The translations under genes and the position numbers were made by a program. Shown one piece after another: positions 1-8,420 of a stretch of DNA of 64,000 nucleotides; the stretch's first letter is position 1, and every line of letters begins with the position of its first letter. The notes below the pieces were generated by a model. It searched no databases and was not told the origin of the DNA. It saw nothing but the letters and a program-made list of their open reading frames with translations. This stretch comes from Bacteroidota bacterium (lineage in GTDB: Bacteria > Bacteroidota > Bacteroidia > Cytophagales > Cyclobacteriaceae). The DNA lies in assembly GCA_016178785.1 (NCBI GenBank), contig JACOSO010000062.1, positions 62,001 through 126,000 of the forward strand. Reading direction: 5' to 3'.

Positions 1-2022
1 GTTGACAATTATGTTGGCACCGGTTATCGAGGTACGTTTACTTTGTGCGTAACAAATGTCAGTTCCAATGTATTTTATTCAAGAGCCGATGGCGATTGGA
101 ACACACCCAGTACATGGTCAAATGTAACTTACGGAGGAGCGTCTGCTGCTACCGCGCCCGGAGCGGGCGATGTGACAAACATTCGCGACAATGTAATTAC
201 AGTAACCTCAGCTGGCCAATGTGCGCAAGTGAATACTTCAACCAGTGCGGCAAATACTTCTCTAACGATTGACAATGCAACACTCACAGTAAATGGAAAA
301 TTTGTAAATACCAACGCAACAAATAATTCTAACATTATTACTGTGCAAAATAATGGAATTCTTTCCGTAGCGAATGATTTTTCAGTTACCCGAAGTGGGG
401 GTAATAGTAATACTCAATTTAACGTAACATCTGGAACGGTAAGTGTCGGTCAGGATATGAACTGGATCAGTACAAGCGGTACAGTTTCAAACAATTCTAT
501 GACCCTGGACAATTCATCCTTGTTATCAGTGAGCCGCGATGTTAATCTTAATTATTCCGGAGGAATGAAGATAAGTCTCAATTTCAATACTTCGGCAGGT
601 CTAAGCATTGGTCGCGATCTCAATTTCACTTCTTCTTCCGCAGGACAAACAGAAGCCATCTTTAATAACTCATCCTCGCTGAGTATCAAAAGAAATATTG
701 TTAGGGGTGCCACCCCTTATGGAATGCTGACCTTCAACAATTCCTCCGCTCTCACTTTTAACGGAACAGCCAATCAACAAACTATAGCTGCATCAGCCGG
801 ATCAGGTGGGGATGCTATTACTTACAAGAATGTGACATTCAACAACACGAGCGGTTTTGCCATCGATTGCACTATGGGCGGTGTCGCCACTGTTAACGGA
901 TCACTTACGATGACACAAGGTGTGGTGCAAACAACTGCATCCAATTACATTGCTTTGGTAAATGCATGTACCACAACGATTGGCAGCACTTCCAGTTATG
1001 TTGATGGCCCCATGACCTACGAAGCAGCAACCAGTACCGCCAATACAATTCGAAATTTTCCTATAGGCAATAATGGAGCTTACCGGCCTCTGGTGCTAAC
1101 TGTAACTCATACCAACTCCAATCCTATTATTTACACGGCACAACATTTCTATTCGTCAGCGGCAGCCTTAGGTTATACCCTTGCTCCATCTACAGACAGA
1201 GTTTCTGGCGTACGATACTGGCAGGTGACCAGTTCAGACCAATCAAATCTATCTTCTGCAAAAGTAACGCTGTACTACGGATATGGAACCACCGATGGCG
1301 TGTCTGATCTTCCTAATCTAACCGTAGTAAAAACCGTGGGGGCAGGAACCACCTGGGTTGATATTGGTCAAACCAGCGCAACTGCTGAGCCAGGGAATAT
1401 TGTATCAGGTTCGTTTAGTTCATTTTGTACATTCACTCTGGCTAATCTTTCGGGAGGAACAAACTCATTGCCGGTGGAATTGCTAAGTTTTGAAGGCAAA
1501 CCTACATCTGGGGGTAATGAATTAACTTGGGCGACAGCTTCTGAGATTAATAATGATTATTTTACCTTGATGAAATCTGTCGATCGAATGGAATTTTACA
1601 CTCTTGCAAAAGTTCAAGGTGCCGGCACAAAACATTCTCCCTCTTTTTACAAACTGATAGACGAATACCCCACGGAAGGTATTTCATATTATAAGCTATT
1701 GCAAACCGATTTAGATGGGAAGAACAAGTTCTTGCAGACAATTGCTTTAGACTACAAAAATCATTACTTCACCGTATTCCCAAACCCGGTTAAGGAAGAA
1801 GATATCAAATTTTATTCCTCGTCCTCGGTTGACCAAAGTGCAACTATCGAATTACTCAGCAACCTGGGCAAGGTTGTGTATGCAAATGAATGGAAAAACC
1901 TTCCTACAACTAATCAGGTAACAACTATTAGAAATTCTTCCGGCTTTCCAGCAGGCTTGTACTTCATTAGAGTATCAGGCAAAAAGGGTTCGTTTTTCTG
2001 TAAAGTGATAATCTCGGAATAA
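1..2022 (+). CDS. Secreted T9SS cargo protein, 5' truncated by the window edge
   Basis: The frame is open from base 1 (it begins VDNYVGTGYRG), so the gene starts upstream of the window; the TTG at 43 is only an internal codon. The visible ~673 residues are rich in Asn, Ser, Thr and Gly. They show a repetitive beta-rich pattern (NNSSSLSI, FNNSSALTF and similar), as expected for a beta-helix or adhesin-like stalk. The last ~85 residues form a type A Por secretion sorting domain: a VFPNPV motif, a region with AGLYFIRVSG, and a short basic end. It is therefore probably exported through the T9SS and attached to, or released from, the cell surface. No catalytic motif was seen. Function is unknown; adhesin or structural roles are guesses. 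Confidence 0.8.
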   Translation, partial: VDNYVGTGYRGTFTLCVTNVSSNVFYSRADGDWNTPSTWSNVTYGGASAATAPGAGDVTNIRDNVITVTSAGQCAQVNTSTSAANTSLTIDNATLTVNGKFVNTNATNNSNIITVQNNGILSVANDFSVTRSGGNSNTQFNVTSGTVSVGQDMNWISTSGTVSNNSMTLDNSSLLSVSRDVNLNYSGGMKISLNFNTSAGLSIGRDLNFTSSSAGQTEAIFNNSSSLSIKRNIVRGATPYGMLTFNNSSALTFNGTANQQTIAASAGSGGDAITYKNVTFNNTSGFAIDCTMGGVATVNGSLTMTQGVVQTTASNYIALVNACTTTIGSTSSYVDGPMTYEAATSTANTIRNFPIGNNGAYRPLVLTVTHTNSNPIIYTAQHFYSSAAALGYTLAPSTDRVSGVRYWQVTSSDQSNLSSAKVTLYYGYGTTDGVSDLPNLTVVKTVGAGTTWVDIGQTSATAEPGNIVSGSFSSFCTFTLANLSGGTNSLPVELLSFEGKPTSGGNELTWATASEINNDYFTLMKSVDRMEFYTLAKVQGAGTKHSPSFYKLIDEYPTEGISYYKLLQTDLDGKNKFLQTIALDYKNHYFTVFPNPVKEEDIKFYSSSSVDQSATIELLSNLGKVVYANEWKNLPTTNQVTTIRNSSGFPAGLYFIRVSGKKGSFFCKVIISE

Positions 2023-2133
2023 AAAGCCTTCGGTATTCCTGCAAAGTGTAGTTGATGCCCGGTGATCGTTAGAAGAACAACAAGGTTGATTTTGTGTCAA
2101 CCTATTTCAGGACGGGACAGAGACATTAAACAA

Positions 2134-2162
2134 AAGAAGCTGCCTTTTACAGCAGCCTCTTC
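2134..2162 (-). terminator. Probable intrinsic terminator of the M43 protease gene
   Basis: AAGAAGCTGC and GCAGCCTCTT form a 10-bp stem with one mismatch and a short loop. Read on the minus strand the stem is followed by TTTTGTTTAAT, so it fits as the terminator of the minus-strand metalloprotease gene ending at 2195. Confidence 0.55.
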
Positions 2163-2194
2163 TAGGTTAGGTTGGTTTGGTTAAAGTTATATTC

Positions 2195-3181
2195 TTACTG
2201 TCCGATTGGAGCTCTTGCACCACCTGAAGCGAAGATTGCCAGCATTCTATCCTTCTGGCCTTTTGAGAACATATACATGCAAGCATCGTCTGTATAGTCC
2301 ATATAATTCATTGTCATTTCGGCATGGCCATCTGTTCCACACGCACTCACATGAGGAAACGAAGGGCAACCAAAATTCGAAGTTTGAGCCACCGGTGTAT
2401 CGCTCACAAAATCATTACCGCAATTTGCATCTCCCCAAATGTGACGAAGGTTCATCCAATGGCCAACCTCGTGAGAAGCTGTTCTACCTAAATGATATGG
2501 AGGTGATACTACACCAACACGGCCAAAATAATTGTGCGCGATTACTACGCCATCTGTTGCAGGGCTGCCACCGGGAAACTGAGCATAGCCGAGGATCGAG
2601 CCCATATTGTTAACAACCCACAAGTTTAAGTTATGAGCCGGGTCAGTGGGGTCAAGACCGCCTTGCGATGTCTTCTTCATAGCATCGTTTGTCCTCCAGC
2701 TTCTCTTGCTTGAATACTTGCGATTCACGCCAGCCAAAACAAATTGAACGTCAACATCGGCCACAACACCTGAAAAGAGGGCTGGCGTTTTTGTTACATC
2801 TGTGTTGGTAGCGTTATAATCCTCGTTCAAAACATCGATCTGAGATTGAATTTGTGCATCTGAAATGTTATCCTCAGCAAGACGATAAAGTACATTGACA
2901 ATAACAGGGATTTCGATTTTGCCGGCCGCATTAATACGGGCCACAGCCGCACCACCTGCTTGAATAAATTTTTGAGTGTGATTTTCAATGGCGTCCATTC
3001 TTGATTGCAAGGATGGATCAGCTGCCAATTGTTCATTTAATACAGTCATCGCTCCGCACTGACGCTGGGTGGCTGCCTCAACCACTGATAAAGAATCATC
3101 CTTGGTAGAGAGTGAAGGATCAGAGCAGGCTACTGCAAACAGTAGAGAACCGGTGACGAAATAACTTTTTAGTTTGTTCAT
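2195..3181 (-). CDS. M43-family (cytophagalysin/pappalysin-type) zinc metalloprotease, lipoprotein
   Basis: This is a 328-residue predicted secreted endopeptidase. The N-terminus is a lipoprotein signal with lipobox FAVAC (Cys19), so the protein is probably lipid-anchored, with residues 20-90 as a spacer or pro-region. The catalytic motif HEVGHWMNLRH (237-247) is the extended HExxHxxxxxH metzincin zinc site, with Glu238 as the general base. The NYMDY segment (292-296) is the expected Met-turn. Length and motif order fit M43B proteases of Bacteroidota. There is no T9SS C-terminal domain, unlike many relatives. It stands alone, with a hairpin terminator downstream and a 340-bp gap upstream. The substrate is unknown; nutrient protein degradation is an inference. 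Confidence 0.9.
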   Translation of the reverse strand: MNKLKSYFVTGSLLFAVACSDPSLSTKDDSLSVVEAATQRQCGAMTVLNEQLAADPSLQSRMDAIENHTQKFIQAGGAAVARINAAGKIEIPVIVNVLYRLAEDNISDAQIQSQIDVLNEDYNATNTDVTKTPALFSGVVADVDVQFVLAGVNRKYSSKRSWRTNDAMKKTSQGGLDPTDPAHNLNLWVVNNMGSILGYAQFPGGSPATDGVVIAHNYFGRVGVVSPPYHLGRTASHEVGHWMNLRHIWGDANCGNDFVSDTPVAQTSNFGCPSFPHVSACGTDGHAEMTMNYMDYTDDACMYMFSKGQKDRMLAIFASGGARAPIGQ

Positions 3182-3521
3182 TGAGGTTAGGGGTTAGGTT
3201 TAGATGGCCGCAAAGATGCAGAAGGCAGCCGATGTTGAGATGTTGAGGTAAGAATATTATTCGGCTAAATACATTCCACACCAAATTTTCATTGACAATT
3301 CGAGTACAAACGAAAATTTAAATCACAGATGTACTAAATCGGCTCAAAAACGAGATTTTAAAAATCTATCGTTTTCAGAATCTATGTAAGGAAAACTCAA
3401 ACATTGACTTGTAAAAATTAAAAATTATTCTAACGATCGTTAGGTTTAAAGTGGTAAGTGGCCAAAAGCGAGATTTTAACGGGCATTTACTGGGATACGA
3501 CAATAATTGTCTCCTCATTGA
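3182..3521. other. 340-bp intergenic gap with promoter region of the M43 protease
   Basis: This gap separates the 3' end of the lysE-like gene from the start of the protease gene; both are on the minus strand. No coding potential was seen. It is AT-rich, should hold the protease promoter, and contains the palindrome at 3430-3443 described separately. Confidence 0.5.
3430..3443. promoter_or_regulatory. 14-bp perfect palindrome, TetR-operator-like
   Basis: CTAACGATCGTTAG is a perfect palindrome in noncoding AT-rich DNA, about 250 bp upstream of the protease start. TetR/AcrR-family regulators commonly bind palindromes of this type. No TetR gene is in the window, so the assignment is weak. Confidence 0.3.
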
Positions 3522-4157
3522 TCATACAAGTTGAAGACCATTCTCTGCCATCATCAGCAATCGAACGCCAAAAGCGATGAGGCAGATCCCCACTATAATA
3601 TTCATAATCAAAAGAAACCGATGCGTGATTAATCTGCGAAGTTTATCGGCAAGAAACGCCTTCGCTATGTCAGTGGCAAGAACGGTGATCAGCAATGCGG
3701 TGAAGAAAACAAAAAACTCAAATCCTGTAGAGTAACCAAAGTCGATTGTGGCAATACTGATGGTGCCAATCCAGAAAATAAATACCATGGGAGTTACTCC
3801 GTTGATGATAAATCCCTTCAAAATATATTTCAATGGCTTCGTTTCTGCCGCGGCATGAAATGAAACGAGCTTGCTTCTTCTTGCTTTCACGATCAGGTGA
3901 TAAAGTCCGAAGCCGATCAGGATCGCCCCTCCCACATACGCCATATTTTTTTTTGAACCCGGATCATGGAGAAACTGGAACACACCAAAATAGCAGATCG
4001 TTACATAAAGAATATCACTCAAAGAAACACCTAATGCAACAAGTGCCCCATTCCAAAAACCTTTCTCGACACTCGTTTGGATAATGGTAAAAAATACGGG
4101 CCCGATTAAAAACGCAAGTACAATTCCGAGCTGTATTCCTTTGAAGACTATTGGCAT
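3522..4157 (-). CDS. LysE/RhtB-family amino-acid exporter
   Basis: This 211-residue integral membrane protein has about six hydrophobic segments. The N-terminus carries the family hallmark: an initial helix with GIQLGIVLAFLIGPVFF, followed by the conserved G-x-x-x-A/S-L-G helix (ALVALGVSLSDILYV). LysE/RhtB members export amino acids such as lysine, threonine or homoserine lactones; the substrate cannot be read here. The start at 4157 puts the first transmembrane helix at residue 7 with no leader, as is normal for the family. It lies 55 bp downstream of the GH3-family gene on the same strand, separated by a long inverted repeat, so co-transcription is uncertain. Confidence 0.88.
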   Translation of the reverse strand: MPIVFKGIQLGIVLAFLIGPVFFTIIQTSVEKGFWNGALVALGVSLSDILYVTICYFGVFQFLHDPGSKKNMAYVGGAILIGFGLYHLIVKARRSKLVSFHAAAETKPLKYILKGFIINGVTPMVFIFWIGTISIATIDFGYSTGFEFFVFFTALLITVLATDIAKAFLADKLRRLITHRFLLIMNIIVGICLIAFGVRLLMMAENGLQLV

Positions 4158-4158
4158 A

Positions 4159-4216
4159 TTAGTCGTTAATGGTTAATCGTTATAAGTTAATAGTTAAGGT
4201 TTCCATTAACGACTAA
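4159..4216. repeat. Long AT-rich inverted repeat between GH3 and lysE-like genes
   Basis: TTAGTCGTTAATGG (4159-4172) and CCATTAACGACTAA (4203-4216) are perfect 14-bp inverted copies around an AT-rich loop of TTAA/GTTA words. The right arm overlaps the stop codon of the GH3-family gene. It could act as a terminator or mRNA-stabilising hairpin. It resembles other AT-rich spacer hairpins in this window (25494-25530, 58751-58811). Confidence 0.6.
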
Positions 4217-5748
4217 CGTTTTATAAAACTGGCCCACTCCTCGAGCTGCGCATTTTTCATTACGCGTGGGAATTTATTCTGACCTCCAACTTTCCCTTTC
4301 GAACTGAGATAGTCATGAAATTTTTGCAAAGGCAAGACATCAACCACCACTTCCTTTAACGCTGCGCTTCGTTCAACGGCATAATCATCATTCAATACTT
4401 TGAGGTGAGAGTCGATCTTCTCTTTGAGTATTTTTGCATCTACTTTGTCGTTGGTGCCAATGTACCAATGGTGTGCGAAAAGCGTGCCATGGGGAATTCC
4501 AGCCACAGTAAATTCCGGAATCGAAATATTCAATTCATCCGAGGCCAGCTCAATGGCTTTGTTCATATTGTCCACTGATAGATGTTCCCCACACAGACTC
4601 AAGAAATGTTTAGTACGGCCAGTGATCACGATCTCCGATTCTTCAAGCGAAGTGAATTTGATTATATCACCAATGATATAACGCCAGGCACCGGCACATG
4701 TAGAAAGCAGCAATGCGTATTCCTTTCCTTCTTCAACCTGATCAATTAGCAAAGTCTCCGCCTCAGGTTTGATTTCACCCGAAGGCAGGAAGTTTTTGTC
4801 TTCAAACGGAACGAATTCATAGAAGAGTCCATTATTGAGTACCAACCGCATCGTCTTTCGTTTAGGCAACGCCTGGTAGGCGATAAAGCCCTCGGAAGCC
4901 AAATAAGTTTCGATGTAATAAATTGGTCGTCCCAATAATTTCTCAAAACTTTTGCGGTAAGGATCCATGGACACTCCTCCGTGCACATACACCCGAAGGT
5001 TGGGCCATATCTCATGAATGTGTTTGACTTTGTAATACGCCAAAATCTTTTCAATCAGAATTTGAATCCATGCCGGCACGCCTACAACAATACCAATGTC
5101 CCAGTCGTGCGCTTTGCGCACAATCTGGTTGAGTTTGCTGTCCCAATTGCGGCTCTTGGCGATCTTCTTTCCCGGCTTGTAAAAATGTTGAAACCAAAAC
5201 GGTAAACGCGCTGCCTGTATTCCACTGAGGTCTCCTTCAAAGAAACTTCCTTTTTTATTTAAGTGTGTGCTCCCTCCAATCATCAAAATGCCCGCTTCAA
5301 AAAATGAAGAGGGCAAATCATATTTCGACAGCGACAAAATCTGCCGAATACTTGTACGCTGAATGGCTTTCGTCATTTCCTTCGTCACAGGAATATGCTT
5401 TGATGCAGATTCAGAAGTGCCAGAACTCAACGCAAAATATTTCATCCGGCCGGGCCAGCAAATGTTCTTAGCTCCCTTTTGTGTGAGTTGCCACCATTCG
5501 TTATAAATTTTATTATAATCATGAATTGGAACAACAGTTTTGTACGCCTGATAAAACGCATTTCCGCTTTTCCGAAACTTGCCAAGAATCGTATCGAAGT
5601 CATAATATTTGCCAAACTCGGTCTGGCTTGCGGAGATCATCAACTCTTTCAATTCTTGCTTTTGGAGATCGAACGGAGAGGAATATTCCTGGTGAAGGTT
5701 CTCACGAAGTTTAATTCCCTTTTTAAGCAGCGTGCCGATGATCGCCAT
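4213..5748 (-). CDS. GH3 auxin-responsive-promoter family protein (ANL-type acyl-adenylate enzyme)
   Basis: This ~511-residue cytoplasmic protein matches the bacterial GH3 family, relatives of plant acyl-acid amido synthetases, which activate a carboxylic acid as an acyl-AMP. Family features include the AMP-binding-like segment LSSGTSESASKHIPV, the downstream YLASEGFIAYQ segment, and the C-terminal GEHLSVDNMN region. The start is placed at the ATG at 5748: the frame continues 13 codons upstream, but AAGGA lies just upstream of the internal ATG, and the longer form would run into the divergent yggS start. Substrates are unknown. It is divergent from yggS with only 38 bp between starts, so the promoters must overlap. 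Confidence 0.85.
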   Translation of the reverse strand: MAIIGTLLKKGIKLRENLHQEYSSPFDLQKQELKELMISASQTEFGKYYDFDTILGKFRKSGNAFYQAYKTVVPIHDYNKIYNEWWQLTQKGAKNICWPGRMKYFALSSGTSESASKHIPVTKEMTKAIQRTSIRQILSLSKYDLPSSFFEAGILMIGGSTHLNKKGSFFEGDLSGIQAARLPFWFQHFYKPGKKIAKSRNWDSKLNQIVRKAHDWDIGIVVGVPAWIQILIEKILAYYKVKHIHEIWPNLRVYVHGGVSMDPYRKSFEKLLGRPIYYIETYLASEGFIAYQALPKRKTMRLVLNNGLFYEFVPFEDKNFLPSGEIKPEAETLLIDQVEEGKEYALLLSTCAGAWRYIIGDIIKFTSLEESEIVITGRTKHFLSLCGEHLSVDNMNKAIELASDELNISIPEFTVAGIPHGTLFAHHWYIGTNDKVDAKILKEKIDSHLKVLNDDYAVERSAALKEVVVDVLPLQKFHDYLSSKGKVGGQNKFPRVMKNAQLEEWASFIKR

Positions 5749-5786
5749 AACTTTATCCTTGTTATAATTGTGGGCTAATTTATACA

Positions 5787-6452
5787 ATGGATATCAGAAA
5801 AAATATTGCGTTTTTCCAAAATCAGCTTACAACCAATGTTTGCAGGCTTGTAGCTGTAAGCAAGACTCATCCGGTTGAAAAAATTAAAGAAGCTTATGAC
5901 GCGGGGCAGCGCATTTTTGGAGAAAACAAAGTTCAAGAGCTGTGCGCAAAGCAACCCCTGTTGCCGAATGATATTGAATGGCATTTGATCGGGCATTTGC
6001 AGACCAATAAGGTGAAACAGATTGCCCCCTTTGTTTCACTCATTCACTCAGTAGATAGCTTTAAACTTCTTGAGGAGATCAATAAACAAGGAAAAAAATT
6101 AAACCGGGTCATTCCTTGTTTGTTACAAGTTTATATCGCCAATGAGGAAACGAAATTCGGACTTGATGAAGAGGAACTGTTAGCGCTGATTCAATCGGGT
6201 AAAATCGCAGCACTCGATTCAGTAAAAGTTGCCGGCCTCATGGGCATGGGCACATTTACCGATAACAAGGAACAAGTGCGAATGGAGTTTAGAGGATTAA
6301 AAAAACTATTTGACAAAATCAACGAGATGAAACTCCCCTCCAGCGTTGAGATGAAGGAACTTTCGATGGGCATGAGCCAAGATTATGAAATGGCGATTGA
6401 AGAAGGAAGTACTTTGGTAAGGATTGGTACGGCTATTTTTGGGAGCAGATAA
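5787..6452 (+). CDS. yggS: YggS-family pyridoxal-5'-phosphate homeostasis protein
   Basis: This 221-residue single-domain protein has the alanine-racemase-like PLP barrel. The PLP lysine is expected at Lys26 in LVAVSKTHP. Other family signatures are FGENKVQE, HLIGHLQTNK, the MGMG segment near residue 152, SMGMSQDYEMAI and VRIGTAIFG at the C-terminus. Members buffer free PLP and affect amino- and keto-acid balance; no firm enzymatic activity is established. Length is normal. The ATG start leaves no space for a long leader, given the divergent GH3-family gene 38 bp away. Confidence 0.95.
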   Translation: MDIRKNIAFFQNQLTTNVCRLVAVSKTHPVEKIKEAYDAGQRIFGENKVQELCAKQPLLPNDIEWHLIGHLQTNKVKQIAPFVSLIHSVDSFKLLEEINKQGKKLNRVIPCLLQVYIANEETKFGLDEEELLALIQSGKIAALDSVKVAGLMGMGTFTDNKEQVRMEFRGLKKLFDKINEMKLPSSVEMKELSMGMSQDYEMAIEEGSTLVRIGTAIFGSR

Positions 6453-6557
6453 TCACGGAGGCCGTAAGAAAATAATTCATTCATATACTCCCATGTATTG
6501 TCATTAATACAAAAACAGTATTTTTAAAGATTGTTAAACCAAAAAAACTAATATAGT

Positions 6558-6875
6558 ATGGCCAAAGGAAATAAGATCCCCAAAAAAACTGCGATTGATT
6601 GGGTCAAGAAGTACAAAAGCAAATACCCCAATTCCACTCATTCCATTTCGTATGATGCCAGTATTATTCAGGATTTGCTGAACATACCTGGCTGCGTTAC
6701 AGTGCGCATTCATTTTGCGGAAAATGATGATAAGAAGAACTGCCTTGTACTGGTGGCTGTGGATAAGGATGGCAACGCGATTTTACCACCGAGCGACACC
6801 AGCGTTACCGACTCGGCTTTTATAATGGATGATGGCTCACCATGCCCTCCCAATTGTCCGCCTGGAGATTTATAA
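6558..6875 (+). CDS. Small conserved-type protein with Cys-Pro-rich C-terminus, unknown function
   Basis: This is a 105-residue soluble protein without signal peptide. It has a Lys-rich N-terminal helix (TAIDWVKKYKSKYP), an alpha/beta core with CVTVRIHFAE and LVLVAVDKDGNAI, and an acidic tail ending DDGSPCPPNCPPGDL. From general knowledge of Bacteroidota genomes, small proteins with a LVxVxVDxxGND core and a terminal CPPxC motif recur beside membrane proteins and kinases, but I cannot name the family. It is the first of three plus-strand genes with 3-4 nt gaps (a 7-TM protein and an orphan histidine kinase follow), so it is probably co-transcribed. The Cys-Pro tail could bind metal, carry a modification or be recognised by a partner; this is speculation. 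Confidence 0.7.
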   Translation: MAKGNKIPKKTAIDWVKKYKSKYPNSTHSISYDASIIQDLLNIPGCVTVRIHFAENDDKKNCLVLVAVDKDGNAILPPSDTSVTDSAFIMDDGSPCPPNCPPGDL

Positions 6876-6878
6876 AAA

Positions 6879-7550
6879 GTGGGCACGCATATAATTTCAC
6901 AATATGCCCAGCTACTCGGCAGTTTAATTGTTGCAGCACTGGGCTTATTTTTTTTTTCAAAAAGGGATGTATCAATTCGAGCACTTGCAATTTACGGCCT
7001 GTGCAGTGTATTTTTTCAGCTAGTTATTCAATTCATTCTTTTATTCAAAATTACCGGACGGTATAATAACTTGACAGGAAATATTTACACTCTCACAGAG
7101 GCCATCGTTCTCTTATTTTTTTTTCACACCATTTTTACGAGCGCCCTTGTAAAAAGAATTACATTTTTCCTAGGGATGTTCTATCTTATATTCTTTTTAT
7201 TTTTCGTACCTCAGCATCCATTTGAATTTTTTAGCTCAATACGAACCCTTCGTGATCTCATTATGATTCTCTGCTCACTTATGTATTTTTATTTCTTGAT
7301 CACACAAATGCCCACCAAAGAAATCACAGCATTCCCAATGTTCTGGATTGTGGCGGCTATGCTGTTTTTCTTTGCTGGCACTTTTGCCTTATCACTGTCA
7401 CTGGATTACTTAGTCAAAGTGCTAAAGAATGATCTTGCGGTGGTGTGGACTATGCGAAATTTTTTCAGGTTACTCTTTTGCCTTGTAGTTTCCTACGGCT
7501 TATGGCTTGACCTTCGCCAGGTGAAAGCAAAATTGACTCCGATCAAATAA
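6879..7550 (+). CDS. Seven-helix integral membrane protein of unknown function
   Basis: The 223 residues hold about seven hydrophobic helices (approximately 9-26, 33-55, 66-88, 92-109, 122-142, 152-174 and 190-208) joined by short loops, with a basic C-terminal end. The start is a GTG 3 nt after the preceding stop, with GGAG about 11 nt upstream. No transporter or enzyme motif was seen. Its place between a small Cys-Pro-tailed protein and a histidine kinase that has only one transmembrane helix suggests that it is the membrane sensor or ligand-binding partner of the kinase. That is inference from context only. Confidence 0.7.
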   Translation: MGTHIISQYAQLLGSLIVAALGLFFFSKRDVSIRALAIYGLCSVFFQLVIQFILLFKITGRYNNLTGNIYTLTEAIVLLFFFHTIFTSALVKRITFFLGMFYLIFFLFFVPQHPFEFFSSIRTLRDLIMILCSLMYFYFLITQMPTKEITAFPMFWIVAAMLFFFAGTFALSLSLDYLVKVLKNDLAVVWTMRNFFRLLFCLVVSYGLWLDLRQVKAKLTPIK

Positions 7551-7554
7551 ACAA

Positions 7555-8361
7555 ATGGAAGGCAGTAATCCATTTTTCTTTTTACTCGCTGTGGGCACAG
7601 CAGGCATGCTGGTGATGGCTGCTGCCATCGTAGTGTTCATTTTATACTATCAGAAACGAATGCTTCACGAAAAACTGAAACAAAACCAAATGGAGATCGA
7701 CCTCCAGGAGAAAGCCCTTCGTATGACATTGGAAAGTCAGGAAAATGAACGCAAACGTATTGCAAAAGACTTGCATGATGGTGTGCAAGCAATGATGCAG
7801 GCCCTCAGAGTAACTGTGCTTACTGTAATTCGTGACTCAAGCGAGCAGGACAAAAAAGAAATTCAGGAAATGGTAAATGAACTTACTGAAACTGTGAGGG
7901 CAGTGTCGTGGGATTTGATGCCCTCCACCCTGGAACGTTTTGGGTTGGTAAGCTCTGTTGAGGAATTCTGTAAAAGATTGAATGGCAAAGTAGCAATGCC
8001 CGTTTATTTTACACAACACGGTTCGCCCTTGGCCCTCGATATGAATCAGCAACTGCTGTTGTATCGCATAATGCAAGAGTCCGTAAATAATGCAATCAAG
8101 CACGCGAAGGCTTCTAAAATTGAAGTGACCGTAAATTGGCAGGAGGGTCTTCATTTAACTGTTGCAGACGATGGTGTTGGGTTTGATTTTTCTCCCGAAT
8201 TGAAATTCAAAAATTCATCAGGGTTAGGCTTAAGCAATTTAGAAAGCCGTGCGCGGCTGCTCCATGCCGAATTAAAGTTTTTAAAAAATACTCCCTCCGG
8301 GTGTGTGGTAGATGTATTTCTCCCGATCTCTGTCAACGGACGTGACTCGAATCGAACTTAA
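7555..8361 (+). CDS. Orphan NarL-type (HisKA_3) sensor histidine kinase
   Basis: The 268-residue kinase has one N-terminal transmembrane helix (about 9-31), a short coiled coil, a HisKA_3 dimerisation domain with the phospho-acceptor in ERKRIAKDLHDGVQ (His74), and a HATPase domain. ATP-site motifs are N-box NNAIKHAKA, G1 DDGVGFD and G2 GLGLSNLESRARLL. There is almost no periplasmic sensing region, so it probably listens to a membrane partner such as the 7-TM protein 4 nt upstream. Such kinases normally phosphorylate LuxR/NarL-type response regulators; none is encoded nearby, so the partner must be elsewhere. A hairpin lies just downstream before the convergent DUF4382 gene. Confidence 0.92.
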   Translation: MEGSNPFFFLLAVGTAGMLVMAAAIVVFILYYQKRMLHEKLKQNQMEIDLQEKALRMTLESQENERKRIAKDLHDGVQAMMQALRVTVLTVIRDSSEQDKKEIQEMVNELTETVRAVSWDLMPSTLERFGLVSSVEEFCKRLNGKVAMPVYFTQHGSPLALDMNQQLLLYRIMQESVNNAIKHAKASKIEVTVNWQEGLHLTVADDGVGFDFSPELKFKNSSGLGLSNLESRARLLHAELKFLKNTPSGCVVDVFLPISVNGRDSNRT

Positions 8362-8372
8362 ATCAAATAAAA

Positions 8373-8403
8373 CTCCCCTGCCTGAAAAAATCAAGCAGAG
8401 GAG
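8373..8403 (-). terminator. Hairpin between convergent kinase and DUF4382 genes
   Basis: CTCCCCTGC (8373-8381) pairs with GCAGAGGAG (8395-8403) with one mismatch. On the minus strand it is followed by a T-rich tract (TTTTATTTGATTT), so it fits best as the terminator of the DUF4382 gene. Confidence 0.5.
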
Positions 8404-8420
8404 ATTTGAGAGCAAGAAAT

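Noticed and set aside
8338-8361. Sequence resembling a tRNA T-arm (GACTCGAATCGAAC) at the end of the kinase gene
   Set aside because: No matching acceptor, D- or anticodon stems nearby on either strand, and it is in frame with the kinase.
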